NCBI RefSeq assembly: GCF_003054195.1
Contig: NZ_QBKP01000016.1
Coordinates: 1-64,000 of the forward strand
Reading direction: 5' to 3'
DNA from: Gemmobacter caeni
GTDB lineage: Bacteria; Pseudomonadota; Alphaproteobacteria; Rhodobacterales; Rhodobacteraceae
Length of the DNA: 64,000 nucleotides
This document shows, in pieces, positions 35,044-45,656 of the stretch; positions within the stretch are counted from its first letter, which is position 1, and each line of letters opens with the position of its first letter. The position numbers and the translations under genes were made by a program. The notes beneath the pieces are model-generated. The model had not been told where the DNA came from, ran no database searches, and saw only the letters and a program-made list of their open reading frames with translations.

Positions 35044-36045
35044 TCAGTCAGGGCACGGCAGGGCCAGAAGGCCCGCCCGCGCGCCGGGGAAATTGCGCAG
35101 GATATAGGGGGCATTGCCGGGCTGCCGCGCGGCGCGGTGGCTGGTGATCGCAAGCGTCGTGACCATGCGGATCGCGGTCAGGTCGCGCAGCAGCGCCGCT
35201 TCCTCGGGCAGCAGCGGCAGGATGCTGGCCCAGCCTTCGGCCACCTGCATAAGCGAGGCTTCGGCCTCGTCGGGGTTGAGCTGATAGGCCGCCGCCACCG
35301 CCAGATCGCAGATGCGCGGGGTAAAAACCATATCACCGAAATCCAGCACGCCAGAAATATGGGCGGGATCGTCCGGCGCGGTCAGTACGTTATGCGAGTT
35401 CAGGTCGGCATGAACCACCTGCCAGGGCAGGCCCATCAGGCGCGGCCCGACCTGCCTGTCGAACCGATCCAGCCAGCGGGTGCAGATCGCACGCAGATCG
35501 GCATCGGCGATGGCGGGCAGCAGCGGGCGCAGGCGGCTGGCGTGTTTGATGTCCCATTGCAGCACATGCCGGGCAGCGGGGTGGTCAAAACCTTCCAGCG
35601 CGCGGGTCAGGCGCGCGGCCATGCTGCCCATCGCCCGCCGCAGCGCGGCTGACGGCACGACACGGTGCATCGGCACGCCCTCAACCCAGGACAGCAGCCG
35701 CATCCGGTTGCCCCCCGCCAGCAGCACACTCGCCGCACCATCGCGGGCGCGGATCGCACGCGGTACCGGCAGGCGGGGATCGCGCGCGGCGATATGGTCG
35801 AGCGCGAGGGTCTGAAATTCGGTGACACCCGCATCCTCGGCCGCGTTCACCACCTTCAGCACGAAATCGCCCTGCCCCGTGCGGAGGCGAAAATTCAGAT
35901 CACGCTCCGATGTCAGTGGCTCCAGCCTGCCGTCGATTCCCCAATGTGCGGCGACGGCCGCAAGACACTCTGCCTCGGTCAGGGCAGGCGGCGGCACGTT
36001 CAGGATCGGACCAAGCGGGTCGTCAGTGGCGGGCATCTGCGTCAT
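35044..36045 (-). CDS. APH-family small-molecule kinase (hydroxylysine-kinase-like)
   Basis: Encodes 333 residues from ATG 36045; ATGs at 36036 and 36060 are alternatives. The APH catalytic loop VVHADLNSHNVL and the metal loop LDFGDMVF are present, with SERDLNFRLRTG in place of the usual P-loop. This arrangement matches the HYKK/AGPHD1-type kinases that often precede AGXT2L phospho-lyases. A hydroxy-amino acid or amino alcohol is the likely substrate; this is inference from the pair. Confidence 0.78.
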   Translation of the reverse strand: MTQMPATDDPLGPILNVPPPALTEAECLAAVAAHWGIDGRLEPLTSERDLNFRLRTGQGDFVLKVVNAAEDAGVTEFQTLALDHIAARDPRLPVPRAIRARDGAASVLLAGGNRMRLLSWVEGVPMHRVVPSAALRRAMGSMAARLTRALEGFDHPAARHVLQWDIKHASRLRPLLPAIADADLRAICTRWLDRFDRQVGPRLMGLPWQVVHADLNSHNVLTAPDDPAHISGVLDFGDMVFTPRICDLAVAAAYQLNPDEAEASLMQVAEGWASILPLLPEEAALLRDLTAIRMVTTLAITSHRAARQPGNAPYILRNFPGARAGLLALPCPD

Positions 36046-36065
36046 GGCGCTACGGAACATGAAAA

Positions 36066-36091
36066 CGCCCCCGGCGGCAAGGCCGGGGGCG
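36066..36091 (-). terminator. Terminator of the urate permease gene
   Basis: CGCCCCCGGC and GCCGGGGGCG pair around a six-base loop, followed on the minus strand by TTTTC. It separates the permease gene from the kinase. Confidence 0.85.
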
Positions 36092-36109
36092 ACAGGCGCA
36101 TGTCGGCGA

Positions 36110-37591
<1,482 letters not shown>

Positions 37592-37672
37592 TCTGTCCCT
37601 TTCCTGCGGAGGAGTTGTTTTTCGCGCCGTCTCCGCACCTCCCCCGGGGGTCGCGGTCCGGTTAGGCCCCGC

Positions 37673-38164
37673 TTATGGCGCAGGGAGGATCATGTAAGGC
37701 TCGGGGAACCAGTGTTCCTGAAGGTTGGGCGTGGTGCCGATACGGTCGACCACGGCGAAAAGGCCGGGTTCATGCAGCGGCGTCAGCACCCCGTGCCAGG
37801 TGCCGCGATGCAGGTTGATCGCCTGCGCCCCGTCGGTGACGAAAGCACGCGGGCGACCGGGGGGGCCGCCTTCGTCCGGGGCCACGATCACGAGGAAGGG
37901 ATCGGCGCTCATCGGGATGAAGGCCTGACTGCCCTCCGGGTGACGCTCCACCATATCAAGCGTATAGGGAAAGGCGCGCGGCACCGCCTTGAAGATCGAC
38001 AGGCCCGCCCGGGCCTCCGGGCCGAAATCCAGCCGCGCGCGGTCGTGATACCGGCCACAGAAGCCCTGATTGATGATCCGGTCCGGCGCACCGCTGGCAG
38101 ACAGCACATCGCCGAAGGGGGCGAAGGCCTCGGGGGTCAGCGGTTCGGTGAGAATCTGCAACAT
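37673..38164 (-). CDS. allA: Ureidoglycolate lyase
   Basis: Encodes 163 residues. It splits ureidoglycolate into glyoxylate and urea. EAFAPFGDVL, ERHPEGSQAFIPM, and WHGVLTPL segments are AllA signatures. It follows the ureidoglycine aminohydrolase gene after 21 bases. Confidence 0.93.
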   Translation of the reverse strand: MLQILTEPLTPEAFAPFGDVLSASGAPDRIINQGFCGRYHDRARLDFGPEARAGLSIFKAVPRAFPYTLDMVERHPEGSQAFIPMSADPFLVIVAPDEGGPPGRPRAFVTDGAQAINLHRGTWHGVLTPLHEPGLFAVVDRIGTTPNLQEHWFPEPYMILPAP

Positions 38165-38185
38165 GGTCGGTCTTTCGTGGAGGTG

Positions 38186-39022
38186 TTAGCGGCCGAAGGC
38201 ACCGGGGCCGCGCAGCTTGGCGTGCCGGTTGACATCCTTGTACAGCAGATAGCGGAACGGCCCCGGCCCGGCGGCGTAACAGGCCTGCGGGCAGTAGGCA
38301 CGCAGCCACATGAAATCGCCCGCCTCGACCTCCACCCAGTCGCGGTTCAGCTTGTAGACCGCCTTGCCCTCCAGCACATAAAGCCCGTGTTCCATCACAT
38401 GCGTCTCTTCAAACGGGATCAGCCCGCCGGGCTGGAAGGTAACGATGTTGACATGCGCATCGTGCCGCACATCGGCTGGATCGACGAAACGGGTGGTGGC
38501 CCAGCGTCCTTCGGTATCGGGCATCGGGACCGGGGCGAGGTCGCGTTCATTGATCACGGTGGCTTCGGGCACGGCGACGCCCGGCGCAGGTTCGTAAAGC
38601 TTGCGCAGCCAGTGGAAGCGTGCCGGTGCACCACCTTCGGCCAGCAGGGTCCAGCGGGCGCCGGGCGGGATATAGGCGTAGGAACCGGCCTCCATCTCAT
38701 GCCCCTCGCCGCCGATGGTCAGGGTCGCCAGACCGCCGGTGAAGAACAGCCAGTGTTCCGCGCCGCTTTCCGGGTCGGGCGCGTCAGAGCCGCCTCCGGG
38801 CGCGACCTCCATCACATATTGGCTGAAGGTTTCCGAAAAGCCGGTCATCGGCCGCGCGATCAGCCAGAGCCGGGTCTTGCTCCAGCCCGGCAGATAGCTG
38901 GTCACGATGTCGGAAAAACAACCCTTTGGGATGAAGGCATAGGCCTCGGTGAAAACCGCGCGCTGGGTCATCAGCGCGGTTTGCGGCGGCAGGCCGCCGG
39001 GCGGTGCGTAATAGCCGGTCAT
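38186..39022 (-). CDS. allE: (S)-ureidoglycine aminohydrolase
   Basis: Encodes 278 residues of the double-cupin YlbA/UGHY family. It releases ammonia from ureidoglycine. YIPPGARWTL marks the first cupin, and EETHVMEHGLYVLEGKAVY with GDFMWLRAYCPQACYAAG the second, which binds manganese. The start overlaps the puuE-uraD stop by 4 bases. Confidence 0.92.
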   Translation of the reverse strand: MTGYYAPPGGLPPQTALMTQRAVFTEAYAFIPKGCFSDIVTSYLPGWSKTRLWLIARPMTGFSETFSQYVMEVAPGGGSDAPDPESGAEHWLFFTGGLATLTIGGEGHEMEAGSYAYIPPGARWTLLAEGGAPARFHWLRKLYEPAPGVAVPEATVINERDLAPVPMPDTEGRWATTRFVDPADVRHDAHVNIVTFQPGGLIPFEETHVMEHGLYVLEGKAVYKLNRDWVEVEAGDFMWLRAYCPQACYAAGPGPFRYLLYKDVNRHAKLRGPGAFGR

Positions 39023-40434
39023 TGCAGGATGTCCTTCAGCCGCAGTTCGGCGATGCGTTCCACCTGTTTGCAGGCGGTCGCGAATTCGGTCTCGGTGTCA
39101 TTGGCGATGCGGGCGCGGAAGGCGGCGAGGATGCTGGCTTTCGTATTGTCACGCACGGCGATGATGAAGGGGAAACCGTGCTTTGCGGTATATTCCGCAT
39201 TCAGCGCCTCGAAATTCGCGCGTTCCGCATCGGTCAGTGCATCCAGCGCGGCGCTGGCCTGTTCGGCGGTGCTTTCCTCGGTCAGCCGTTTCGCCTGCGC
39301 CAGCTTGCCCGCCAGATCAGGGTGGGCGCGCAGCACGCCCATGCGCTCGTCTGCCGGGGCACTGCGGAACATCCGCGCCAGCGCATTGTGCAGGCCCGCC
39401 GCACTGTCATGGGCAGGGCCGAGCTCCAGATCATACGCCCGCTCCGCGATCCAGGGCGAATGTTCGAAGATCGACCCGAAACGCGCCACAAAACGCGCGC
39501 GGTCCATCTGCGAAGGCCGTTCGAACCGCTTGTGGGGATGGGTCTTGCGCCAGTGATCGGCAATGTCGATACGGCGCGGGAACCAGACGCCCTCATGCGA
39601 TTGCGCGTAATCAAGAAAGCGCATCAGGCCGGCAATCTTGCCCGGACGCCCGATCAGCCGGCAATGCAGCCCGATCGAGAACATCTTGGCCGCCCCCGCC
39701 TGTCCTTCGGCATAAAGCACGTCGAAACTGTCTTTCAGATACTGGAAGAACTGCTCACCAGTGATGTAGCCCGGCGCGGTGGCGAAGCGCATGTCGTTCG
39801 CCTCAAGCGTATAGGGGATGACCAACTGGTCGCGGTCGCCCGCTTCCAGCCAGTAGGGCAGATCGTCGTCATAGGTGTCCGAAATCCAGTCCAGCCCCTG
39901 TTCGGCGGTCAGCCGCACCGTGTTCAGCGAACAGCGCCCGGTATACCAGCCGGTCGGGCGGCTGCCCGTCACCTCGGTATGCAGGCGGATCGCCTCGGCG
40001 ATCTGGCGGCGCTCCTCCTCCTCGGGCATGTCACGGTGTTCGACCCATTTCAGCCCGTGGCTGGCAATCTCCCACCCGGCCGCCTGCATCGCGGCCACCT
40101 GTTCCGGCGCACGCGCCAGAGCCGTGGCGACGCCATAGATGGTGACGGGGATATTCCGCCCGGTGAACAGCCGGTGCAGCCGCCAGAACCCGGCGCGGGC
40201 GCCGTAATCGTAGATCGATTCCATGTTCCAATGCCGCTGCCCCGGCCAGGGCTGGGCCCCTGCGATGTCGGACAGGAAGGCCTCGGATTGCGCATCGCCA
40301 TGCAACAGGCAGTTCTCGCCGCCCTCTTCATAGTTCAGCACGATGGAAACGGCGATTTTCGCGCCGCCCGGCCATTGCGCATCGGGGGGCGTCGGGCCGT
40401 GGCCACGGAAATCGCGCGGGTATCGGGGTGCCAT
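39019..40434 (-). CDS. puuE-uraD: Fused allantoinase (PuuE) and OHCU decarboxylase (UraD)
   Basis: Encodes 471 residues. Residues 1 to about 305 are a polysaccharide-deacetylase-like PuuE domain (VLNYEEGGENCLLHGD, EIASHGLKWVEH, TGWYTGRCSLNT, SIGLHCRLIGRPG). About 308-471 are UraD, with HPDLAGKLA and FEALNAEYTAKHGFPFIIAV. Together they turn OHCU into S-allantoin and then into allantoate. The reverse order (late enzyme first) in one protein is a known fusion. It is divergent from uraH. Confidence 0.93.
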   Translation of the reverse strand: MAPRYPRDFRGHGPTPPDAQWPGGAKIAVSIVLNYEEGGENCLLHGDAQSEAFLSDIAGAQPWPGQRHWNMESIYDYGARAGFWRLHRLFTGRNIPVTIYGVATALARAPEQVAAMQAAGWEIASHGLKWVEHRDMPEEEERRQIAEAIRLHTEVTGSRPTGWYTGRCSLNTVRLTAEQGLDWISDTYDDDLPYWLEAGDRDQLVIPYTLEANDMRFATAPGYITGEQFFQYLKDSFDVLYAEGQAGAAKMFSIGLHCRLIGRPGKIAGLMRFLDYAQSHEGVWFPRRIDIADHWRKTHPHKRFERPSQMDRARFVARFGSIFEHSPWIAERAYDLELGPAHDSAAGLHNALARMFRSAPADERMGVLRAHPDLAGKLAQAKRLTEESTAEQASAALDALTDAERANFEALNAEYTAKHGFPFIIAVRDNTKASILAAFRARIANDTETEFATACKQVERIAELRLKDILQ

Positions 40435-40592
40435 ACTTCTTCCCTCTGGTATTCTGGTGCCAGATTAGGCTTGGATCGCCGAAGATTTTTTCAAAAAATC
40501 TGCGAAAGACCTTTCCGGCAAGTCCGGTGTCGCATTGCGTGGCGAAGCAGGGCAGGATTGGCGCAGGAATGACCAGCGAAAAGAGGCAGGGA

Positions 40593-40952
40593 ATGAGCGG
40601 CGGACGCCTGACAACGCATGTTCTGGACACGGCGCGCGGCAAGCCCGCGGCGGGGGTGCGGATTGCGCTTTACCGTATCTCGGGCCAGAGCCACCGCAAG
40701 ATTGCCGAGGTGGTCACCAATGCCGACGGGCGCACTGATCAGCCGATGCTGGCGGGCGATGCCCTGAAGGAGGGCAGCTATGAGCTGGTATTCTTCGCAG
40801 GCGACTATCTGCGCGCCAGCGGTCAGGCGGGGGAAGGCGTGCTGTTTCTGGATGAAATCCCGATCCGCTTTGGCATTCCCGATGCCGGGCAGCACTACCA
40901 TGTGCCTCTGCTGATCTCGCCCTTCGCCTATTCGACTTACCGGGGCAGCTGA
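40593..40952 (+). CDS. uraH: 5-Hydroxyisourate hydrolase
   Basis: Encodes 119 residues (transthyretin-related). GGRLTTHVLDTARGKPAAG and the terminal YRGS are family marks. ATG 40593 after AGGCAGGG was preferred over 40569, which would add eight residues. It hydrolyses the product of urate oxidase. The 3' end overlaps the convergent hydrolase gene by 16 bases. Confidence 0.94.
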   Translation: MSGGRLTTHVLDTARGKPAAGVRIALYRISGQSHRKIAEVVTNADGRTDQPMLAGDALKEGSYELVFFAGDYLRASGQAGEGVLFLDEIPIRFGIPDAGQHYHVPLLISPFAYSTYRGS

Positions 40953-41632
40953 GCCTTCGCACGAAGCCGCCCGCCCGCCGAAGTGGCGATGCGCACAAGG
41001 CGGCGGCGGTCGCCTGCAACGGCCGCTTCGATCAGCCCTCGCATTACGCCGCGCGCACGCAGATACGGGGCGAGGCTGCTGTGCCCCTGATCCGCGAACA
41101 GGAACTGGTCGATTCCCGGTTGCTGCGGGAAGGCCAGTGCCTGCGTTGCATCGTCCTGCATGCCATGGAACAGACAGGCCCAGCCTTGCAGCGGGGCGCA
41201 GACGGGCCGGAAGGCCGGGATGCGGCTGGTCCAGTCGCGCCAGCGGGTTTCACCGGGCATAACCGCAGGATCGACACTGAACTGCGGCGAGAACGCGAGG
41301 GTGGCGTCGATCCGCAGCACGTCAGAGGCCGCCAGCGCGCAGAAACCGCCCATGGAAACGCCCAGGCTGACGATACGATTGACCGGCTGACGCGCCCGCA
41401 CGGCCGCCAGCGCCGCTACAAGGCCGGGGGCGAAACCTGCGCCGCTGGCCCAGCTTCGGCCTTCGTCCATCACGAACAGGGCGGGGAAGCCTGCCGTGCT
41501 GCGCATGAACTCGGGCGAGGGCATGCGCGTCACATCATGGCCGATGCTGGCAAAGGCGATGACCAGCGCCTCGCCCTGCCCCGGTCTGTGGGCGATGCGG
41601 AAACCGCCGCGCTCCCACAGCGGCTCCATCAT
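40937..41632 (-). CDS. Alpha/beta-hydrolase-like protein
   Basis: Encodes 231 residues. The nucleophile elbow GVSMGGFCA, an Asp in FHGMQDD and a His in DQGHSSLAPY form a plausible Ser-Asp-His triad. It overlaps the metallophosphatase gene by ATGA. Substrate unknown; a lipid or acyl ester is possible given the lipid kinase in the same unit. Confidence 0.72.
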   Translation of the reverse strand: MMEPLWERGGFRIAHRPGQGEALVIAFASIGHDVTRMPSPEFMRSTAGFPALFVMDEGRSWASGAGFAPGLVAALAAVRARQPVNRIVSLGVSMGGFCALAASDVLRIDATLAFSPQFSVDPAVMPGETRWRDWTSRIPAFRPVCAPLQGWACLFHGMQDDATQALAFPQQPGIDQFLFADQGHSSLAPYLRARGVMRGLIEAAVAGDRRRLVRIATSAGGRLRAKAQLPR

Positions 41633-42399
41633 GGCGGGGCCAGCGCGAAACGGCGACTGCCGGTTTCGCTGTAATGGCCCGTTTCCTGCGCGACAAATGT
41701 GGTCACCTCGGCCTCGGCAGATGAAAGCACCAGCAGGTTGAAGGCGTTGCGTTCCGTCCGGGTGCGGGTCGACAGGCCGGTGCCTGCCTGCACAAACAGA
41801 AGACCCGGCGCCTTGGTGAACGGCCCGGCATGGCTGACATGCACATGGCCCGACAGAACGATCTGCGCACCCAGTTCCGGCAGGCGGCGCAGGGCCTGAT
41901 CGGCGCCCTGCATCAGCCATTCCTTTTCGCCCGGCAGATGCTCCAGCGGGTGATGCATCACCACGACGCGCGCGCGCGGGCCTGCATCGGCAAAGCTGCG
42001 TGCCAGATGATCCAGCTGCGCGCCCGTGATGCGGCCCTGTTTCCACGCCAGCGGATTGGCGGTGTTGATCCCCGCCACCACGGCACCCGGACCCCTCCAG
42101 ACCGGCGCCAGATCCGTGGTGATCGCCCGGCGATAGCGGCGCCAAGGATGAGCCAGCCGCTCCCACAGGTTCCACAAGGGGGTGTCGTGATTGCCGGGCA
42201 CCGTCAGCACCGGACAGCCGAACTCCGCGATCAGCGCCGCCGCCTCGGCGAATTGCGCAGGCGTCGCGCGCTGGGTCAGATCGCCGGAAATCGCCACCAG
42301 ATCAGGCCGCAGCCGCGCCACCGATTCGCGCAGCCGCGCGATCAGGCTCGGCGTCACCGTGCCAAAATGCAGGTCGGACAGATGCAGCAGTCGCGTCAT
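41629..42399 (-). CDS. Calcineurin-like metallophosphoesterase
   Basis: Encodes 256 residues with all metal motifs: LSDLHFG, SGDLTQ, PGNHDTP, VVMHHPLEH and SGHVHVSH. Related to 3',5'-cyclic-nucleotide or phospholipid-type phosphatases, without clear distinction. It overlaps its neighbours by 4 bases on both sides (lipid kinase before, hydrolase after). Confidence 0.88.
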   Translation of the reverse strand: MTRLLHLSDLHFGTVTPSLIARLRESVARLRPDLVAISGDLTQRATPAQFAEAAALIAEFGCPVLTVPGNHDTPLWNLWERLAHPWRRYRRAITTDLAPVWRGPGAVVAGINTANPLAWKQGRITGAQLDHLARSFADAGPRARVVVMHHPLEHLPGEKEWLMQGADQALRRLPELGAQIVLSGHVHVSHAGPFTKAPGLLFVQAGTGLSTRTRTERNAFNLLVLSSAEAEVTTFVAQETGHYSETGSRRFALAPP

Positions 42400-43313
42400 G
42401 CCTCGACCCGGTCAGCCGCATCCGGCACGATAATCGTCAGCGCGTCGGGCTGGATGCGGAAGGACAGCGGCACCCGCATCCGGGTCTTTTCACCATCGAA
42501 AGCCACACGGGGACGCGGGCGCTCTGTCACCACTTCCAGCGTCGCGGCGGTCATCAGGTCGATGTCCTGCCCGGCGCGCAACCGTCCCGTCGCCAGCCGC
42601 AGCGCCTGCCGCAGCAATTGCCAGCGCGTGCCGTCATGCAGGATATAGACGGCGAAACGGTCGTCGCTGATTGCCTTCTCGCCCTCCAGCCCGAACCGGC
42701 GCAACTGATAGGCAGAGCGCGCCACGAAAACCAGCGGCGTTACGAGGTCATGGGTGACCCCATCCGCTGTCAGCCGCATGCGCATCGGTCGCTGGAAACG
42801 TACCAGCGTGCGCAGCACCGACCAGTGCGCCATCAGACGCGAGCGACCCCAGCGGGCATAGATATCCTCCCGCTCCTGCAGGATGCTGGGGTAAAGCCCG
42901 ACCGAGGCGTTGTTGAGAAACACCTGACCGTTCACGCTGCCCACCGCGATCTTGCGGCGGTGCCCGCGCAGGATGGCACGCGCGGCTTCGGCTGGTTCCT
43001 GCGGCAGGCCCAGACCGCGCGCGAAGTAGTTGAAGGTGCCCAGCGGCAGCACGCCAAGACTGACGGCGCTGCCGACCAGCGCATGAGCGACGCCCATAAC
43101 CGTGCCATCGCCCCCGGCGGCCACAATGGTGGTAAAGCCATCCGCCACCGCGCGGTTCACAAAGGCCTCCAGATCGTCGCCCTTGTGCCAGCGCCGCAGT
43201 TCTGCCGCGCGCCCGAACACAGACATGGCCGCCTCGATGGCGGCCTTGTCGCGACTGTTGCGCCCCGACTTGGGATTTGCGACGACGCAGATCGTCGCGG
43301 GAGGGATCGTCAT
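42396..43313 (-). CDS. Diacylglycerol/sphingosine kinase-family lipid kinase
   Basis: Encodes 305 residues. ANPKSGRNS, the nucleotide motif AAGGDGTVMG and PLGTFNYFARGLGL are diagnostic of the DAGK catalytic family (YegS-like). It phosphorylates a lipid head, most likely in the membrane. It begins a three-gene message with the metallophosphatase and hydrolase. Confidence 0.88.
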   Translation of the reverse strand: MTIPPATICVVANPKSGRNSRDKAAIEAAMSVFGRAAELRRWHKGDDLEAFVNRAVADGFTTIVAAGGDGTVMGVAHALVGSAVSLGVLPLGTFNYFARGLGLPQEPAEAARAILRGHRRKIAVGSVNGQVFLNNASVGLYPSILQEREDIYARWGRSRLMAHWSVLRTLVRFQRPMRMRLTADGVTHDLVTPLVFVARSAYQLRRFGLEGEKAISDDRFAVYILHDGTRWQLLRQALRLATGRLRAGQDIDLMTAATLEVVTERPRPRVAFDGEKTRMRVPLSFRIQPDALTIIVPDAADRVEA

Positions 43314-43370
43314 CTTTGCACCTTGGTCAACGTCTGGCCCCGATCTGCGCCGTCCGGGGACAATGCGCCA

Positions 43371-44309
43371 TCAGCCATTCGGTTCCAGCATCAGCCCCTG
43401 CATCCGCGCCGCCATGTCAGCCTTGATCCGCGCCACAATGAAATCGACGAACAGCCGGATCTTCGGATCGCGGAAGCGGCGGTGCTGGCTGAGACAGGAA
43501 AGCTGCGTCGCCGTGGGCGGCGTCGCCGTGGCCACCGGCACAAGCCGCCCCTCGCGCAGATGTTCGGCCACCTCGAAGATCGGCTTCATCACGATGCCGC
43601 GCCCGTCCAGCGCCCAGCCGGTCAGCACATCGCCATCGTCACTTTCAAACGGGCCGGTGATTTCAAACCGGCGCGGGCCTTCTGGGGTTTGCAGGGTCCA
43701 CTGGAACTCGCGCGCGCCCGGAAAGCGCAGGTTGAGGCAGTCGTGATGCCCCGCGACCAGCGCCGCCCCGTCGACCGGCATGCCACGCCGGGCGATATAG
43801 GCGGGTGCGGCGCACAGCACGCGCGGGCAATCCGCCACCAGCCGCACCTTCAGCGTGCTGTCTTCCAAAAGCCCAAGGTGAAAGGCCACGTCCAGCCCCT
43901 CGGCTGTGACATCGACATTCCGGTCCGACAGGCGCAGCCGCACGTCGATCTGCGGATACATGTCCTTGAAGGCAGGCACATGCGGCGCGATGAAGCGCCG
44001 CCCGATGCCCAGCGGCGCCGCCACGAAGATCGAGCCGCGCGGGTTCTGTGTCACATCGACCACCGCCGCCTCGGCCTCGTCGATCGCCTCCAGCACCTTG
44101 CGGGCGCCTTCATAGAAGATGCGGCCGTTCTCGGTCGGTTGCAGGCTGCGCGTGGTGCGGTTGAACAGCCGCACCCCCAGATGCTTTTCCAGTTCGGAAA
44201 TCCGGGCCGAGGCCACGGCGGGCGAGGTGCGCTGGTCGCGGGCCGCCGCGCTCATGCTGCCCAATTCATAGACACGCACGAACATCTTTATGTTGTTCAC
44301 ATAGGACAT
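43371..44309 (-). CDS. LysR-type regulator, divergent from puuD
   Basis: Encodes 312 residues. The helix-turn-helix is MSAAARDQRTSPAVASARIS and is followed by ELEKHLGVRLFNRTTRSLQ; the rest is a periplasmic-binding-like effector domain. It is divergent from puuD with 111 bases between starts, so it probably controls urate breakdown. Its effector is unknown. Confidence 0.9.
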   Translation of the reverse strand: MSYVNNIKMFVRVYELGSMSAAARDQRTSPAVASARISELEKHLGVRLFNRTTRSLQPTENGRIFYEGARKVLEAIDEAEAAVVDVTQNPRGSIFVAAPLGIGRRFIAPHVPAFKDMYPQIDVRLRLSDRNVDVTAEGLDVAFHLGLLEDSTLKVRLVADCPRVLCAAPAYIARRGMPVDGAALVAGHHDCLNLRFPGAREFQWTLQTPEGPRRFEITGPFESDDGDVLTGWALDGRGIVMKPIFEVAEHLREGRLVPVATATPPTATQLSCLSQHRRFRDPKIRLFVDFIVARIKADMAARMQGLMLEPNG

Positions 44310-44420
44310 CGCGCCCGGACCTCATTTTCTTCGCGCATTTGAAAGTGATCTGTCATTTGATGAATTAACCGAAAAGGTGTGCCCCGGTATACCTTTTTGA
44401 AAATCGCAAGGGGGCTGCCG

Positions 44421-45656
44421 ATGTATGACTTCGCCGTCATCTGGGAATGGGTGGAATTCGCCGTCCGCTGGACACATGTGATCACGGCAATCGCCTGGAT
44501 CGGGTCGAGCTTCTATTTCATCGCGCTGGACCTTGGCCTGCACCGCGACCGCAACCTTGCCTCGGGCGCGGATGGCGAGGAATGGCAGGTCCACGGTGGC
44601 GGCTTTTACCATATCCAGAAATACCTCGTGGCGCCTGCCGCCATGCCCTCGGACCTGATCTGGTTCAAATGGGAAAGCTACATGACCTGGCTTTCCGGCT
44701 TCACCATGCTGGTGCTGGTTTATTACCTTGGGGCCGAGTTCTATCTGGTCGACCCCAATGTGATGGAACTGCAAACCTGGCAGGCCATCGCCATTTCCAT
44801 GGCCTCGCTCGCCTTCGGCTGGATCGCCTACAACACGCTGTGCAAGGTCTTCGTCAATGCCAACCAGACGGTGCTGATGGTGGCGCTGTTCGGGGTGCTG
44901 GTGGGGATGAGCCTGTTCTACACCCATGTCTTTTCCGGCCGCGCGGCGCTGCTGCACCTGGGCGCCTTCACCGCGACGATCATGTCGGCCAATGTGTTCT
45001 TCATCATCATGCCAAACCAGCGCATCGTGGTGGCGGATCTGCAAGCCGGACGCAAGCCGGACCCGAAATACGGCAAGATCGCCAAGCAGCGCAGCACGCA
45101 TAACAATTACCTGACGCTGCCCGTGCTGTTCCTGATGCTGTCGAACCACTATCCGCTGGCCTTCGCCACGCCCTACAACTGGGCGATTGCCAGCCTTGTG
45201 TTCCTGATGGGTGTGACGATCCGGCACTGGTTCAACACGCAGCACGCCCGCAAGGGGGCGCCTTACTGGACCTGGGCCGCGACCGCGATCCTGATGCTGC
45301 TGATCGCCTGGCTGTCCTCGATCCGGCACGAGCCGGTGGAGGAGCAGGCCGCGCTCAAGGGGCAGGCGCTGGTCTATGCCAGCGCGCCGGGGTTCGAGGA
45401 TGTGACCTCCATCGTCATGGGGCGCTGTTCGATGTGCCATGCCGAGGAACCGGCGTGGGAAGGGCTGCACTGGGCACCCAAGGGCGTGAAACTGGAAACG
45501 CCGGAGCAGATCGCGCATGAGGCGCGGCGCATCTATGTGCAGGCCGGGGTGACCCATGCGATGCCGCCCGCGAACCTCAGCTACATCGAGCCGCAGGAGC
45601 GTCAGGCCATCGTGCGCTGGTTCGAAGGCGCCGCCGCCTCGGGCACCGACAGCTGA
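44421..45656 (+). CDS. puuD: Membrane urate oxidase with cytochrome c domain
   Basis: Encodes 411 residues. About eight membrane helices (first ones near 10-32 and 75-97) are followed by a C-terminal cytochrome c domain with CSMCH at 336-340. PuuD oxidises urate and passes electrons to the heme and on to the respiratory chain instead of making peroxide. It is upstream in function of uraH and uraD in this region. Its 3' end overlaps the convergent LysR gene by 55 bases. Confidence 0.93.
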   Translation: MYDFAVIWEWVEFAVRWTHVITAIAWIGSSFYFIALDLGLHRDRNLASGADGEEWQVHGGGFYHIQKYLVAPAAMPSDLIWFKWESYMTWLSGFTMLVLVYYLGAEFYLVDPNVMELQTWQAIAISMASLAFGWIAYNTLCKVFVNANQTVLMVALFGVLVGMSLFYTHVFSGRAALLHLGAFTATIMSANVFFIIMPNQRIVVADLQAGRKPDPKYGKIAKQRSTHNNYLTLPVLFLMLSNHYPLAFATPYNWAIASLVFLMGVTIRHWFNTQHARKGAPYWTWAATAILMLLIAWLSSIRHEPVEEQAALKGQALVYASAPGFEDVTSIVMGRCSMCHAEEPAWEGLHWAPKGVKLETPEQIAHEARRIYVQAGVTHAMPPANLSYIEPQERQAIVRWFEGAAASGTDS

